Positions 11,547-22,089 of a stretch of 64,000 bases of DNA are shown here, piece after piece (the first letter of the stretch is position 1; every line of letters begins with the position of its first letter). The stretch is taken from positions 434,001-498,000 of the forward strand of contig JAEUWY010000002.1 of assembly GCA_022059125.1 (NCBI GenBank). The letters are read 5' to 3'. The stretch is from Corynespora cassiicola. Lineage: Eukaryota > Ascomycota > Dothideomycetes > Pleosporales > Corynesporascaceae. The position numbers and the translations under genes were made by a program. A model generated the notes under the pieces. It had not been told where the DNA came from. It made no database searches and saw nothing but the letters and a program-made list of their open reading frames with translations.

Positions 11547-12080
11547 CGTCCTAACGCCCTTCCGCTGCCGCCCCTGCTGCTGCTGTTGCTGCTACCCTGC
11601 CCAGCCCAGCTCTTTCCCAGCGGCGATTGCGTGAGTGTTTGTATCAGCTAGCGCTCTTCTCCTGGAGGGGTATTTTCCTCTCGCATCTTTAGCCCCGCCA
11701 TCTGCCATTCTCTCATCGCCCATCGCCCTTCGCCCTCGCCCGACTCTCAACCCTCTCCTCTCCCAACCAGGACGTCGCCTTCGCCGTCTTTGCCCTCGGC
11801 CACCCTCACCAGAAGCCATCACGTCGAGCACCCTCGAGCACCCTCGAAGCCCGCGCGCGCCTGACCTGGCTCCCTCCCAGTGCTCAAAGACCAAATGTTC
11901 GTTCAGTCATATTGTTCGCGCTGCCTTACCATGTCCTGAAGCCACCATGGCCTGACGGCTGATGGCCCGAATGCCCAATGCTCCTGTATCCCCACGCAAG
12001 GCTTTTCTTTTTCCCCTTTTTTTTTCACCGCTGCCGCCGTCGCTGCCGCCGCCGCTGTTGCTGCTCATGCTGCTGCTACT

Positions 12081-12107
12081 GCCGCCGCCGCCGCCGCCGC
12101 CGCCGCT
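12081..12107. repeat. (CCG)n tract in the RRM gene leader
   Basis: About nine GCC/CCG units preceded by CTG units, 145-170 bp before the start codon; likely in the 5' UTR. Confidence 0.8.
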
Positions 12108-12251
12108 CGTCTCCCTCCCCCTCTTCCTCTCCTCCGTCTTCCTCACTCTCTCATTCTCTCTTGTCAAGTCGCGAGTCAGCCTGTGTCGCACGTTTCCTTT
12201 AGTATGAGTGCCTGAGTTGAGACCGTTCAGAGTTACGATACACCAGCCGCC

Positions 12252-13335
12252 ATGTCGAAGCTCTTCATTGGGTAAGTAGTCCAGTCTGCGCGAACAAAGC
12301 TGGAGCCTAATCGTCCCCCGCAGAGGTCTTGCTTGGCATACCGACGATGCGACGTTGCGCCAGAAGTTCGAGGAGTTTGGCACCGTTGAAGAGGCCGTGA
12401 GTGACCCTCCACCCCCACCGCCTCACCCTACCACACCATACCGAGCGAGTCCTGCGCCCTTTGGGACATGCATTCTCTGGCGCGAGCCTGCAAGACATGA
12501 TTGGGGCTCAAGATACCCAATCACGTCCTCAAAACTCGTCTGCCACGCTGTAGTGTCCTATCGGATCTGGCGGCGCACTCAGTGGCTCCCCATCAGACCG
12601 ATCGTTTGCTCACGCACATACAGGTCGTTGTTAAGGATCGCGATACCGGCCGCAGCCGCGGCTTCGGCTTTGTGCGCTTCTCCCAGGACTCTGAGGCCGA
12701 CGCCGCCATGGAGAACATGAACAACGTAGAGTAAGTGCATTTTCCTTGTTCGGTCACCGCCACCCCAAGCCTCTCGTGGCTTCTGCCACGTCCGTCATGC
12801 AGAGCAAGGCTGTGGAGATGGACTCGTTTTCCTGCGAACAGCCCTGGCCGAGAGCCCAATGCCAGCCTGGTTACGGCAGTGCTCGTAACGACGGCGCAAA
12901 CCACCCCACACGCTCAACAAACACGTTACATTTCGGTGCGACACGATGCTGATTAGGCTGCAGATTCGATGGCCGCACCATCCGCGTCGACAAGGCGTCC
13001 GACCGCTCCTCTGGCGGTGGACGTGGTGGAGGCGGCGGTTATGGCGGCTTCCGTGGGGGCTACGGAGGCGGAGGTAAGATTGATGTTGCCCCTTGAACTA
13101 AAACACGATGCTAAGATGGGCGCAGGAGGTGGCTACGGACGCGGTGGAGGCGGTGGAGGTTAGTGGCCCCTCGCATGCACAATGGCGATATGTCTCTAAC
13201 ATGAAAGCAGGCTACGGCGGCGGAGCCAGCTGGGGACCCCCACAAGGTGGCCAGTACCCTCCACGAGGCGGCTACGGCCAAGGCGGCTACGGTGGACAGG
13301 ATGCCGGACAGGGCGGCCAACAGGGACAATGGTAG
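12252..13335 (+). CDS. Glycine-rich RNA-binding protein with one RRM
   Basis: Six exons (12252-12271, 12324-12396, 12624-12730, 12964-13073, 13126-13158, 13211-13335) give 155 residues. RNP2 is KLFIGG at the N-terminus, split by the first intron. RNP1 is RGFGFVRF, encoded by exon 3. After the RRM (ending near [12 protein letters not shown]) the protein is RGG/GYGG-rich, as in the small cold-inducible glycine-rich proteins that bind and remodel RNA. Three introns are exactly 52 bp, but introns 2 and 3 are 227 and 233 bp and flank the RNP1 exon. Skipping that 107-nt exon would shift the frame, a possible site of splicing control (inference). All five junctions preserve frame. Confidence 0.92.
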
Positions 13336-14520
13336 AGGCTGACAGGGCCGCTACCGAGATCAGCCACTCCCCTGTGTTTCCCGTCACGAAGTACTGAAAC
13401 GAAAGGAAAAAAATGATGAATGTGTCAATGTGGACTCTCGAGATTGTAGTTTGGATTCATCAAGACAGGCCGTCTCCATACTCTTTTTCTTTTTTAATAG
13501 GCGCTCGCGACTCAATGAGCTTCTGCGATTCTTCGACGCCTGAGCTTAGGGCAGGATGGGTTGGAGATTGCGACTTGGGTTGGTAACTGATGAGATGATT
13601 GATACCCATCTTTGAATCAGAGCGTACTGCAACTGTGTTTTGGCATTGCTTTTGCGCTAGCCCTCACGCTCCTTAGGAATTTCATTTTTGTCCCGTCTGC
13701 AAGCATGTGCCCCCGCCGGCCCGTCTTTGCTTCTGCGGTGCTGCCGGTGGCCTGTTGTCTGCGTCTTTGTGCGCGAGCAGAAAAATCTCGGGCATCAATA
13801 ACGGCCTTGGACGAGTGAGGTGTGGGCGGCGCCCGAAACGGCTTAGGGGTCCTGGAGGGCTTTGGCCAGCGTTCCCCCCTGCGGTCCCTCGTTCCTGCCC
13901 AGTGCACTGTGCACTCGGCTATTCTCCCCCACACCCACCAGGCCCTCATCCGCGAGTGCGTAACACACACACACCGGCCAATATCGCCGGCTCACAATCT
14001 CCTCCGCCCATGGCATCGTACGGCATGTGCACCCCGAGCCCCAGCGCCCCCAGCGCCCCGAGCTGCCCCAAGCTGCCCCAACTGCAGGGCAGTCTCGAGC
14101 CCAGACAAGCGAGGGCCGGGAAACAGGCGGTTCTGCACTGTGACCACTCTAGCCTGCAGCGGCGGCATAGGAAAAGCGCGGCCATGATCGTCGCAGGATG
14201 GATCCCGTGCCCAGTTCGCCCTGGAGCCCAGGCCAGCGCTTGCGAGCCGATTGAACCACGCCCGCCGACGCCTGGTCGCTGAGGCCCTCCATGTGGCCCT
14301 CCCCCCAGGCCGACTCAGCCATGGCCATCCCGCCCGCACCGCCACCTCTGCCACATGTCCCTGCTGCCTGAGGCCTGTACGCCGTGGCTGGGGGGCATGG
14401 ATCAATTGTCGGGCCTGCGGACGCCCATACCCGGGCATCATCGCCCTCTCACTCGACCGCGCCGTCATCCTCATTGTCATCCATCACCTCATCTTGCCGT
14501 GGACAGGTCCCAAGAGCAGC
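13336..14520. other. Intergenic, RRM gene 3' side and hydrolase promoter
   Basis: No supported gene. Overlapping open frames on both strands are proline/alanine-rich by-products of GC-rich sequence. Confidence 0.55.
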
Positions 14521-16940
14521 ATGAAATCCTGGAGCGAGCTACACGGCACTCGGCCTGCGGGCCCTGGTCCTCGGCGTCCTCAGCAAATGCGAGTGGCTGC
14601 CTGCCTCACTGTAGCGTTGGCCGCGCTGCTTATCGTGCTGGGAGTCGAGTCAACATTTTCATCCGCCAGCCATCTCCTGATATCCTACCTGCGCCCTCAC
14701 CGAAGCCCCGAGCCCGATGCCTTGAAAGAATTCCAGTGGGATCATGTAAGTCTCAGAAGAGTAGCACCCCAGAACTTGCGCAAAGCACGTGGCCACGCGT
14801 ACGCTCTTATCAGATTATCATATATCTGTGAGCCTCTGTTTGGACCCTCCATGTAGGCTTCCAGCCCGCTTGCTCGCAAGTCGCCATCCGATGTCGCACC
14901 CGGCTGCATTCCCCACTTGTGTCCTGGTCCCGAACTGACAGTACACTAGATTGAAGCGAGCGAGTCCCTTGATTTCCATCCCTGCTTCGGCGGCTTCGAG
15001 TGCGCCAAGCTCAAACTGCCCCTGGACTACTTCAATGGCACGCACCCCAACAGTACCATCAGTCTCGCCCTCGCAAAACTCCCCGCAAAAGTGCCCGTCG
15101 ACGATCCCCGGTATGGCGGGCCGATTCTCATCAATCCTGGCGGTCCTGGAGGCTCAGGCACTGGATTCGCCTTGTTGGGCGCTAGGATGTTACAGACCAT
15201 TGTCGACGCTCCGCAAAATCCAGCATTGCTCCCTGACTATGCCGCCAAGAATTCGTCGTCTGCCAGGTATTTCGATATCATTGGTTTTGACCCACGGGGA
15301 ATCGGCTTCACAGAGCCCCACGCGTACTGCATGGAAGATGGCCCTTCGACCTGGTCGTGGCGACTTCGTGAGACCTCCGAGGGCATTCTCGGAAGCTCCG
15401 ATGCTGCCCTGGGGAGATTATGGTCTATGCACCATGCATATGGGGCGTCATGCAAGCAAGCCATGAGTACCGCAGACGGCCCAGATATCAAGCGTTATGT
15501 GACGACAGCATCTGTCGCTCGGGACATGCTCGAGATAACCGAAAAACACGCAGAATATGTGACTAACAAGGTCAATCAGCTTCCAGTGATCAAGAAAGCC
15601 CACTGTTCCGGACCCAAGGTTGATGTGGCCACTTACACGCCAGGTGAATCCAAGTTGCAGTATTGGGGCTTCTCGTATGGCACCTTTCTCGGCTCGACTT
15701 TCGCATCCATGTTCCCGGATCGAGTAGGGCGTCTGATTCTCGATGGTGTCGTGAGCTCCGATGACTACACCGCTAGCCTTGGGAATGGTAGTCTGCACGA
15801 TGCCGAGAAGGTCATGCATTCCTTCTACACATTCTGCACCCTGTCAGGGCCTGATTCATGCAGTCTGGCGACCCCTACATCAAGCGCCAAAGATATTGAG
15901 CAGCGAGTCCAAACCATCGTCAAATCCCTCTATCATAATCCGATTCCTATTGATTCTCCCCGTGGCCCCGAGATATTCACTTATTCTGATATCAAAAGTC
16001 TATTGTTCAGTTCTCTTTACCAGCCCATCGCCTTCTTTCGCCTCGTATCGCAAGTCTTGATAGAGATTGAAGCGGGTGGCGGAAAAACACTCGAGGCCTT
16101 GCTTATTGCTAATCGCCCGCTACACGTCTACCACTGCCCATTGAATGGCACTGATCCGGGAATATACTCTTGGTATGACCCTCAGCACGCAATTCTTTGC
16201 TCCGACGGCGAGGATCAAACCTCATTGGACATCAAAGCATTTGAAGACTATTGGCATTTACTGGAAGGGATTTCGCCTACTTCAGGGGCCATTTGGTCTG
16301 ACTTAAGAATGAGTTGTGCCAGTTGGAAGATTAAAGCCGTGTACAAATACAGTGGCAACTTTGGAGGGAATACCAGCCATCCCATTTTGTGGATTTCCAA
16401 CACTGCAGACCCAGTGACGCCACTGCAAAGTGGGAGGCATATGCAGAACAAGTTCCCCGGGAGCGCTATCCTGGTCCAGGACAGCGCCGGTGTAAGCTCT
16501 TTTCTTCTTTTATACCTTTTACCGCATCCATAGTGTTGCACTTCGCAAGGCAGCCGATGCTTGGTGTTCCAAGGTGTAGATGTGCTAACGCATGACAGCA
16601 TTGTTCTATTTCCACCCCTACGCTGTGTACATATGAAGCTATTCGCAAGTACTTCCAGACCGGTGCTCTCCCCGACCCGGACACGCTCTGCATTCCTCCA
16701 ACGACACCCTTCTCACTCAACTCCACCGATCCCAGCTCCCCTTTCTTCGATCCCTCGCTGGGCAAAACGTCATCGGCTGTGCATCTCGATGATAGCCAAA
16801 TGAACCTAGAATGCGAAAGTGTTAAGAGCACGATGGAAGCAGGAAAGGGCCTTCAGAGTTGGGCTGCTCGCAACAACTTCTTTGGGAGTCTGCACCGCAA
16901 TCCCAGTGTAGAGGGACTGGTAAAAGTTTTCGACTTGTAG
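14521..16940 (+). CDS. TAP-like alpha/beta hydrolase (peptidase S33-type), secreted or membrane-anchored
   Basis: Exons 14521-14745, 14950-16491 and 16599-16940 give about 702 residues. A hydrophobic anchor (CLTVALAALLIVLGV) follows a short basic stub. The oxyanion-region motif is ILINPGGPGGSG, then DIIGFDPRGIG. The nucleophile elbow is GFSYGTFLG, the acidic residue lies in NTADPVTPL, and the histidine is in AGHCS, which is completed only by splicing intron 2 (107 bp). The order matches the prokaryotic-type tripeptidyl aminopeptidase family with TAP-like C-terminal domain. Substrate unknown. Start choice: the ATG at 14521 has A at -3, whereas the in-frame ATG at 14587 directly ahead of the anchor has C; either may be used. 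Confidence 0.85.
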
Positions 16941-18775
16941 TAAACATCTATTTGCCAAGAACTGACAACAATCACCTCCAATGGCTTGGCTTCGACAGAA
17001 GTTTGGTGATTAGCGTAAAGGGTATGGCTCACGACGCTGCATACTGAGGAAGCTCTAGGCGCAAACTTTGCCAGATGGAAGCAAGGACAGTTACTCTCCC
17101 TTCGCCGATGCTTCTGCGATACTGAATTCTAAGCATTATCTTCCTTTTTTTTCCTTTCACATATTCTACCACGGTTTCCATTCCTTTTTGCAGCACAAGC
17201 ATAGATTCTTACGCTACATATCCCGACACGAGAATCAATCATGCCTCCAACGCATTTGATAAAATACATCGTAGGTGGCTTCACCCAAATCTTCGGCTTG
17301 GATCAGCCGCATTCATTTTCCTTTTTTTCCCCAGCGCATCATACACCGTGAGCATCCCGTCCCAGCCCGGCTAGGTAAGCACGCCCAAGATTCCGGCAGC
17401 CGGGTATATGACAAGACGGTGAGGGCTACCCTACACGTGTTGCATGCAGACATCTTACCGTTTGCTTTTTCTGACTGCATACACATACACAGCCTGGTCT
17501 AGCCATCCAGCCATACATGTCTGTCCCTGCACACGGTCGTATGTATTACTTGTTCTGCTTAAACTCTATTCCCTCCACATGGCATTTAGTCGACAAATTG
17601 AGTCTTTAGAGGCCCGTTGTGGCCCTCACTGTCCATCGTTATCGTATGCTTGCGCCTGACTTCTTGTTTCCATTTCCCAACTGTGGGTTTCTCTGCGTTG
17701 CTTTTTGCCCCCAACAGGCTCTTAGGGACCTATCGGCACTTGCGAAGGCGAAACATGCGAGATCTTGCCGATGCGAGATCGAATGTCCTCGGAAGGCTGG
17801 ATGGGTAATTGCATGCGATTGCGATTGCGACTACGATGAGCGCGACACGGCGCCCAGCAACGCACGACCGACCGACCAGCCGCCCGCCCGCCCCATAAAT
17901 GAATTGTACGGAACCCTCGATCGTGGCGCCCCGCGAATGGCCGCCCTGTTGGCCTGGCCGCGTCGCAAACCGAAAAAGATTCATCCAGGGCTTGTCAATC
18001 TTCGATGGCGACTGGTAACGCTCTGCTGCATCGGGCTCTGCTCGTTTCTGCAACACCACCCCGGTTACAGGCGAAAACTCTTTTTTTTTCCCTACCCCCT
18101 CCCACCACCCTAATTGCCATTCCGGCCGCAGCTCCACGAACCATGTGCCTCGGATTTGGACATGCGAGCGCGCGAGTGCAGCAGCGCAGCAATGGAACGT
18201 CTGGACCCAACTAGCTGCTTCTCCTCACGACGCTTGGTACATGCCCACGGGTGGTTGCGCACTTTGGGGGGCGGTGAGTTGGTGCAGGCAGCCTGCCACT
18301 CCCTCACCAAGCTAACAAATCGATAACTGTAAAGTACAGGCGTACATACAGGGCCCTTGTACGGGCCGTATATGACGCTAGGCTACATGCGATGGCACTT
18401 TGGCTGTGAGGATGAATCAGCGCTGAGTAATGACATGCGGCTGCCTGGGGTCGGCATGCGGTCGGCATGCGGGCTTCCGATGGATGGTGGAGGGATATGC
18501 GATGCCATGCGATGCGATGGCATAGCCGGGGTGGGAGGGGTCAAAAGTGTCGTTTTCCTGGTTAGGCGCCGTGTGTCGGGGAAATTGCTGGATTGGGAGG
18601 GGCGAAGGACGGATTAGGAAGATTGGCGGGCAGGGAGATGGGGGGGGAAGGGAAGGATCGAACGAGGTGGCGAGTTTGCACGTTCCGCCGTAGAGAGGGA
18701 AGAGGGAGTGGGTATAGGGGGATTTGGAGCAGATGAGGTGAGGGATGGGTTTGGGCGCGGTGAGGGGCGTGATGT

Positions 18776-18797
18776 GGCATGGCATGGCATGGCAGGA
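18776..18797. repeat. (GGCAT)n microsatellite
   Basis: About four GGCAT units. Its reverse complement occurs 0.6 kb downstream as (GCCAT)n at 19411-19432, so the two could pair as a long-range inverted repeat. Confidence 0.85.
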
Positions 18798-19344
18798 TAG
18801 GGCAAGGCAAGGAAGGGCAGGGCGTAGTAGTGTGGAGTGGAGTGGAGTGGGGTGGACTAGAGTGGACTGTTCGGCATAACAGCATTAGGACCGGCATAGT
18901 CAGGCCATGGCATGGGAGATTCAAAACGAAAAAAAGGAGAGAATGCATAACTTATAGCCAGGATTGCAATGGGGATGGCAGACGTGGCAAAACAGACATT
19001 GATGTGACCATGGACTCATTCCCGCCGCCACAAGCGACGACGAATATCGACATGTTTACGCACGTATATACATGGATTGGACATGATACATTTTTCTCTC
19101 CCCACTCACTCATGGAACCAAAAAACAATACATCCACATTGCGGTCGACCTAGTCTGAAAACCGGACATGCAAGCAGAAACAAACCTCAAAGGCGGCAAA
19201 GGGGGGAACACACTCTTGCTTCGATGCACAGAACCCACCCACCCGCCCGCTTGCTCGCTCGCTCGCTCAGTTTGTTTGCCATGACATGAAATGGAGAAGA
19301 GGAGAGAAGAAAAAAATTACATACTCCCAAGAACAGCCGGCAAT

Positions 19345-19362
19345 GCATCCCATCCCATCCCA
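19345..19362. repeat. (CATCC)n microsatellite, first copy
   Basis: Three to four CATCC units; a longer tract of the same unit lies at 19561-19590. Confidence 0.8.
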
Positions 19363-19410
19363 CCTAAAAGTGAGTTATTCCAATAGAAAATAAAATGTAC
19401 ACCTCGCTTT

Positions 19411-19432
19411 GCCATGCCATGCCATGCCATGT
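19411..19432. repeat. (GCCAT)n microsatellite, reverse complement of 18776-18797
   Basis: About four GCCAT units, complementary to the upstream GGCAT tract. Confidence 0.85.
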
Positions 19433-19560
19433 TTCACTCGCTCGCTCGCAATGCCCATCCATGCACAAACAAACCCATACAAAAGAAGAACAAAAGGGAA
19501 AAGGTGAAAATAAAACAAAGCAAAATAAACCTCCCACGTTGGTATCTCCCGGTCCCTTTC

Positions 19561-19590
19561 CATCCCATCCCATCCCATCCCATCCCATCC
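19561..19590. repeat. (CATCC)n microsatellite, second copy
   Basis: Six CATCC units with a TATCC variant following. Confidence 0.85.
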
Positions 19591-20094
19591 TATCCCCGCG
19601 CTTAGAGCCTCTGCGGCGTGTGCGCGGTCGAGCTTCTATCCCACCCATCCTATCCAATCCAATCCGCCGCCCCTCTCTAGCTTCGGCCTCGACGTTGGCG
19701 TGATGTGGTGCGGCCGGTAGAGTAAATGAAAGAACCAAGACAAAGGAGACGGAGGGGAAAAAAAAAAAAGTCTATCCTGCATGCGCCTCGCTGACCAGCT
19801 GTGGAAATGGAAATGGAAATGTAAAGTGTGAAAATGAACAAGGGCGAAGGTGAATGTGCAACTCCTGTGACGTGTGTGTGTATGTGTGGTGATGAACTCT
19901 GACACGGGGGATCGAGGGAGGTTGGTGACGGATAGGCGTTTCGAAAGCCAGTATATGGCGGAGGCATGCAGGCTGTCGGGAGCAAAGTGTAGAGTGCACG
20001 GCTTGGACAACCCACTAGCGAGGATATGTAGAGATGGACGACAAATCCATACTCTCAATCCGTCCTCACCACACCCCCAAGCCGATCCGATGCC

Positions 20095-22089
20095 CTACAC
20101 ATCCAACGCCGCAAGATCAATCCCCCTCCTCTCCCTCGCCCCAGCCCCGCACACCACCCTCTCATCCTCTTCCATCCTCCCCTCACTCTCCCAATCATGA
20201 ACCAAGTCTTCATACTCGTCTCCCCACCTACTCCTGCCTCTCCTCTTCCTCTTCCTGCCTGTCCAACTGTCCCGCTCGAGCTCAATCATGCCTCCAAACG
20301 ACTTCTCCGCATTCGCCACAAACAACGACTGGCCATCGGGCGGCATGCTCACGCCGGCAATGGGGCCGAAGAAGTCAAACACCTGCTTCGAAGCAAACGT
20401 CTGGGCGTTGATGATGTTGACGTAGTCGTCTGCCTCGGCGGCGACCAGCACGCGGGGCCCGCTGCCGACGGGCGAAAAGCGCAGGGAGCGGGGGATGGCG
20501 AGTTCCGAGAAGAGGGTGGCGAGCGGCCTGTCCCAACGGCGCGCGTCCCAGATCACAATGGCCGAGTCCTGCGCGGCGGTCGCGAGGTGGATGCCGTCAT
20601 CTGCCCAGGCGCAGGCGAAGGCGTCCTCGGTGTGGGCGGTGAGAGACTCGATGGGCGCGCCCGTCTCTGCGTTGGTGATGAGAGTTTCGTGGAAGTCGCC
20701 GACGACGATTCGTAGGCGGCCGTTGGGTGATGTGGCGGAGCAGTTTACAGCCTTGGGGTAGGCGGTCGTGTTTAGAAAGGTATTGGTTGTGCAGTCAAGG
20801 GTGCGGAGCTGGGAGTCGTTGGAGCAGACGATTGCTTGCGGGGTGTACGTGTGCCGGGAGGAAGAGAGATGGACGTGATTTGTGATCCAGGACTGTGCGT
20901 CGTGTGCAGCGTCCCGTATACGGCCCCATGTGTGCGAGTTCTCTTGTGTGGAGGTGAGGTCCGTGATGGCATAGTCACCGTCGAACCCGCCCGCAAACAG
21001 GACTTTGTCTGTAGCATCCAGGGTGGTGATCTGTGGGTAGTTGCCGCTCACCAGCCGCTTGGTCATGTCAATGACTGGAGTGGCAGGCGAGCCTTCGGCA
21101 TCGGTCCGCATGACCTTGCCATGGACGGCATAATAGATGTCGTTGCGCGAGGGTGTGGCCAGGACATTTCGCAGTTGGAAATGAGGGAACCACGCCTTGT
21201 GAGCAGTATTGTTCCGTCGGAAGGCAAAGTAATCGTCGGTATTTGGTGTTGGCATGTGCCACTGGGGCACATGATTGATGCCAGTAGCAGAGTCGCCCAA
21301 GATGCCGCAAGCCTGCCGCCTTGCACGCGCCCTGGGGTGCAGTCGTTGACTCTCGAATGCCACCCGCCTCTCCCGGAAGATTGCGCGGGTGGTATATCGC
21401 ATGGCCCAGTCAATGCCCTGAAAGTCACAGCGGTCACCCTGCAGGTCTTGCTGGGTGACGACCTCGGGGACGTCGGCGACATCTAGACCCAGAGAGACGG
21501 CCTTTGGCTGGGCAACAAAGTGCTTGAAGAAGGGCGCGATGTTCAAGAAGGCTTGGTGGTCGGGGATGGGCGAGGGGTTCAAGGGCGCAAAGTCTGCGCC
21601 GGTGGCATACTGGGTCCAGGCAAAGAGCTCTGCGATGGTGGGAGGGAGGGGCAGCTGGCCCGGGGCGACGGCGTCTACGCCGAGGGGGGCAGCAAAGTCG
21701 AATGCGGTGTCGCTGTAGGGGGGCTGCATTCCGTCGCCGATGTGGGCAAAGGCAAAGTTCCCCGGGGCGGGCATGGCGGCGGGCTGCATAAAAGGGTCGT
21801 CGGGGCCGTCTGCGATCAGGGAGATGCCACCCGGGAGGTCGTCGTCGAGGTCGTCGTCATATTCGCCGTGGCTGGTGGGCGGGCGGCTGCTGTCGGCGAG
21901 TGTGGCGAGTATCGCGGCGGCGGAGAGGTCGCTGGGCTCGGGCGGGAGGTCAGGGTCAGAGGGGGAGAGGTGCGGGAGGAACTGCTGCTGCGACTGCGGC
22001 GACTGCAGGTCTGATGGCGCAAAATTGGGAGCGGTTGCGGACGGGACAACATGAGGCGCGCCGTGGCCCGGGGCATATGAGCTGGCCAT
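20095..22089 (-). CDS. WD40-repeat protein, DUF2415-like C-terminal region
   Basis: A single uninterrupted frame of 664 residues. The first 150 residues are proline/acidic and likely disordered. The middle carries beta-propeller-like blades; the clearest is AHTEDAFACAWADDGIHLAT followed by AAQDSAIVIWDARRW. Near the C-terminus GQSLFVANAEKSFGGMIELE resembles the DUF2415 signature of fungal WD40 proteins as I remember it, and a basic run (GRKRKRRGRSRWGDEYE) could be a nuclear signal. Likely a scaffold; partner and pathway unknown. The ATG at 22089 opens the frame. Confidence 0.8.
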   Translation of the reverse strand: MASSYAPGHGAPHVVPSATAPNFAPSDLQSPQSQQQFLPHLSPSDPDLPPEPSDLSAAAILATLADSSRPPTSHGEYDDDLDDDLPGGISLIADGPDDPFMQPAAMPAPGNFAFAHIGDGMQPPYSDTAFDFAAPLGVDAVAPGQLPLPPTIAELFAWTQYATGADFAPLNPSPIPDHQAFLNIAPFFKHFVAQPKAVSLGLDVADVPEVVTQQDLQGDRCDFQGIDWAMRYTTRAIFRERRVAFESQRLHPRARARRQACGILGDSATGINHVPQWHMPTPNTDDYFAFRRNNTAHKAWFPHFQLRNVLATPSRNDIYYAVHGKVMRTDAEGSPATPVIDMTKRLVSGNYPQITTLDATDKVLFAGGFDGDYAITDLTSTQENSHTWGRIRDAAHDAQSWITNHVHLSSSRHTYTPQAIVCSNDSQLRTLDCTTNTFLNTTAYPKAVNCSATSPNGRLRIVVGDFHETLITNAETGAPIESLTAHTEDAFACAWADDGIHLATAAQDSAIVIWDARRWDRPLATLFSELAIPRSLRFSPVGSGPRVLVAAEADDYVNIINAQTFASKQVFDFFGPIAGVSMPPDGQSLFVANAEKSFGGMIELERDSWTGRKRKRRGRSRWGDEYEDLVHDWESEGRMEEDERVVCGAGARERRGIDLAALDV

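Larger units (their letters stand above)
9642..12251. other. GC-rich gene-free interval and long leader of the RRM gene
   Basis: Long overlapping frames on both strands here, including one of 357 residues, are low-complexity by-products of GC-rich sequence. The interval holds several microsatellites (listed separately) and from about 11600 becomes C/T-rich on the + strand, as is common for fungal core promoters and 5' UTRs ahead of the RRM gene starting at 12252. Confidence 0.6.
16941..20094. other. 3.1-kb gene-free interval with pentanucleotide repeats
   Basis: No frame here looks coding. It is the 3' flank of both the hydrolase and the convergent WD40 gene. It contains GGCAT, CATGC and CATCC microsatellites in opposite orientation (listed separately), a GGAGT run near 18832-18870 and several poly-A/T runs. 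A non-coding transcript cannot be excluded from sequence alone. Confidence 0.5.
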
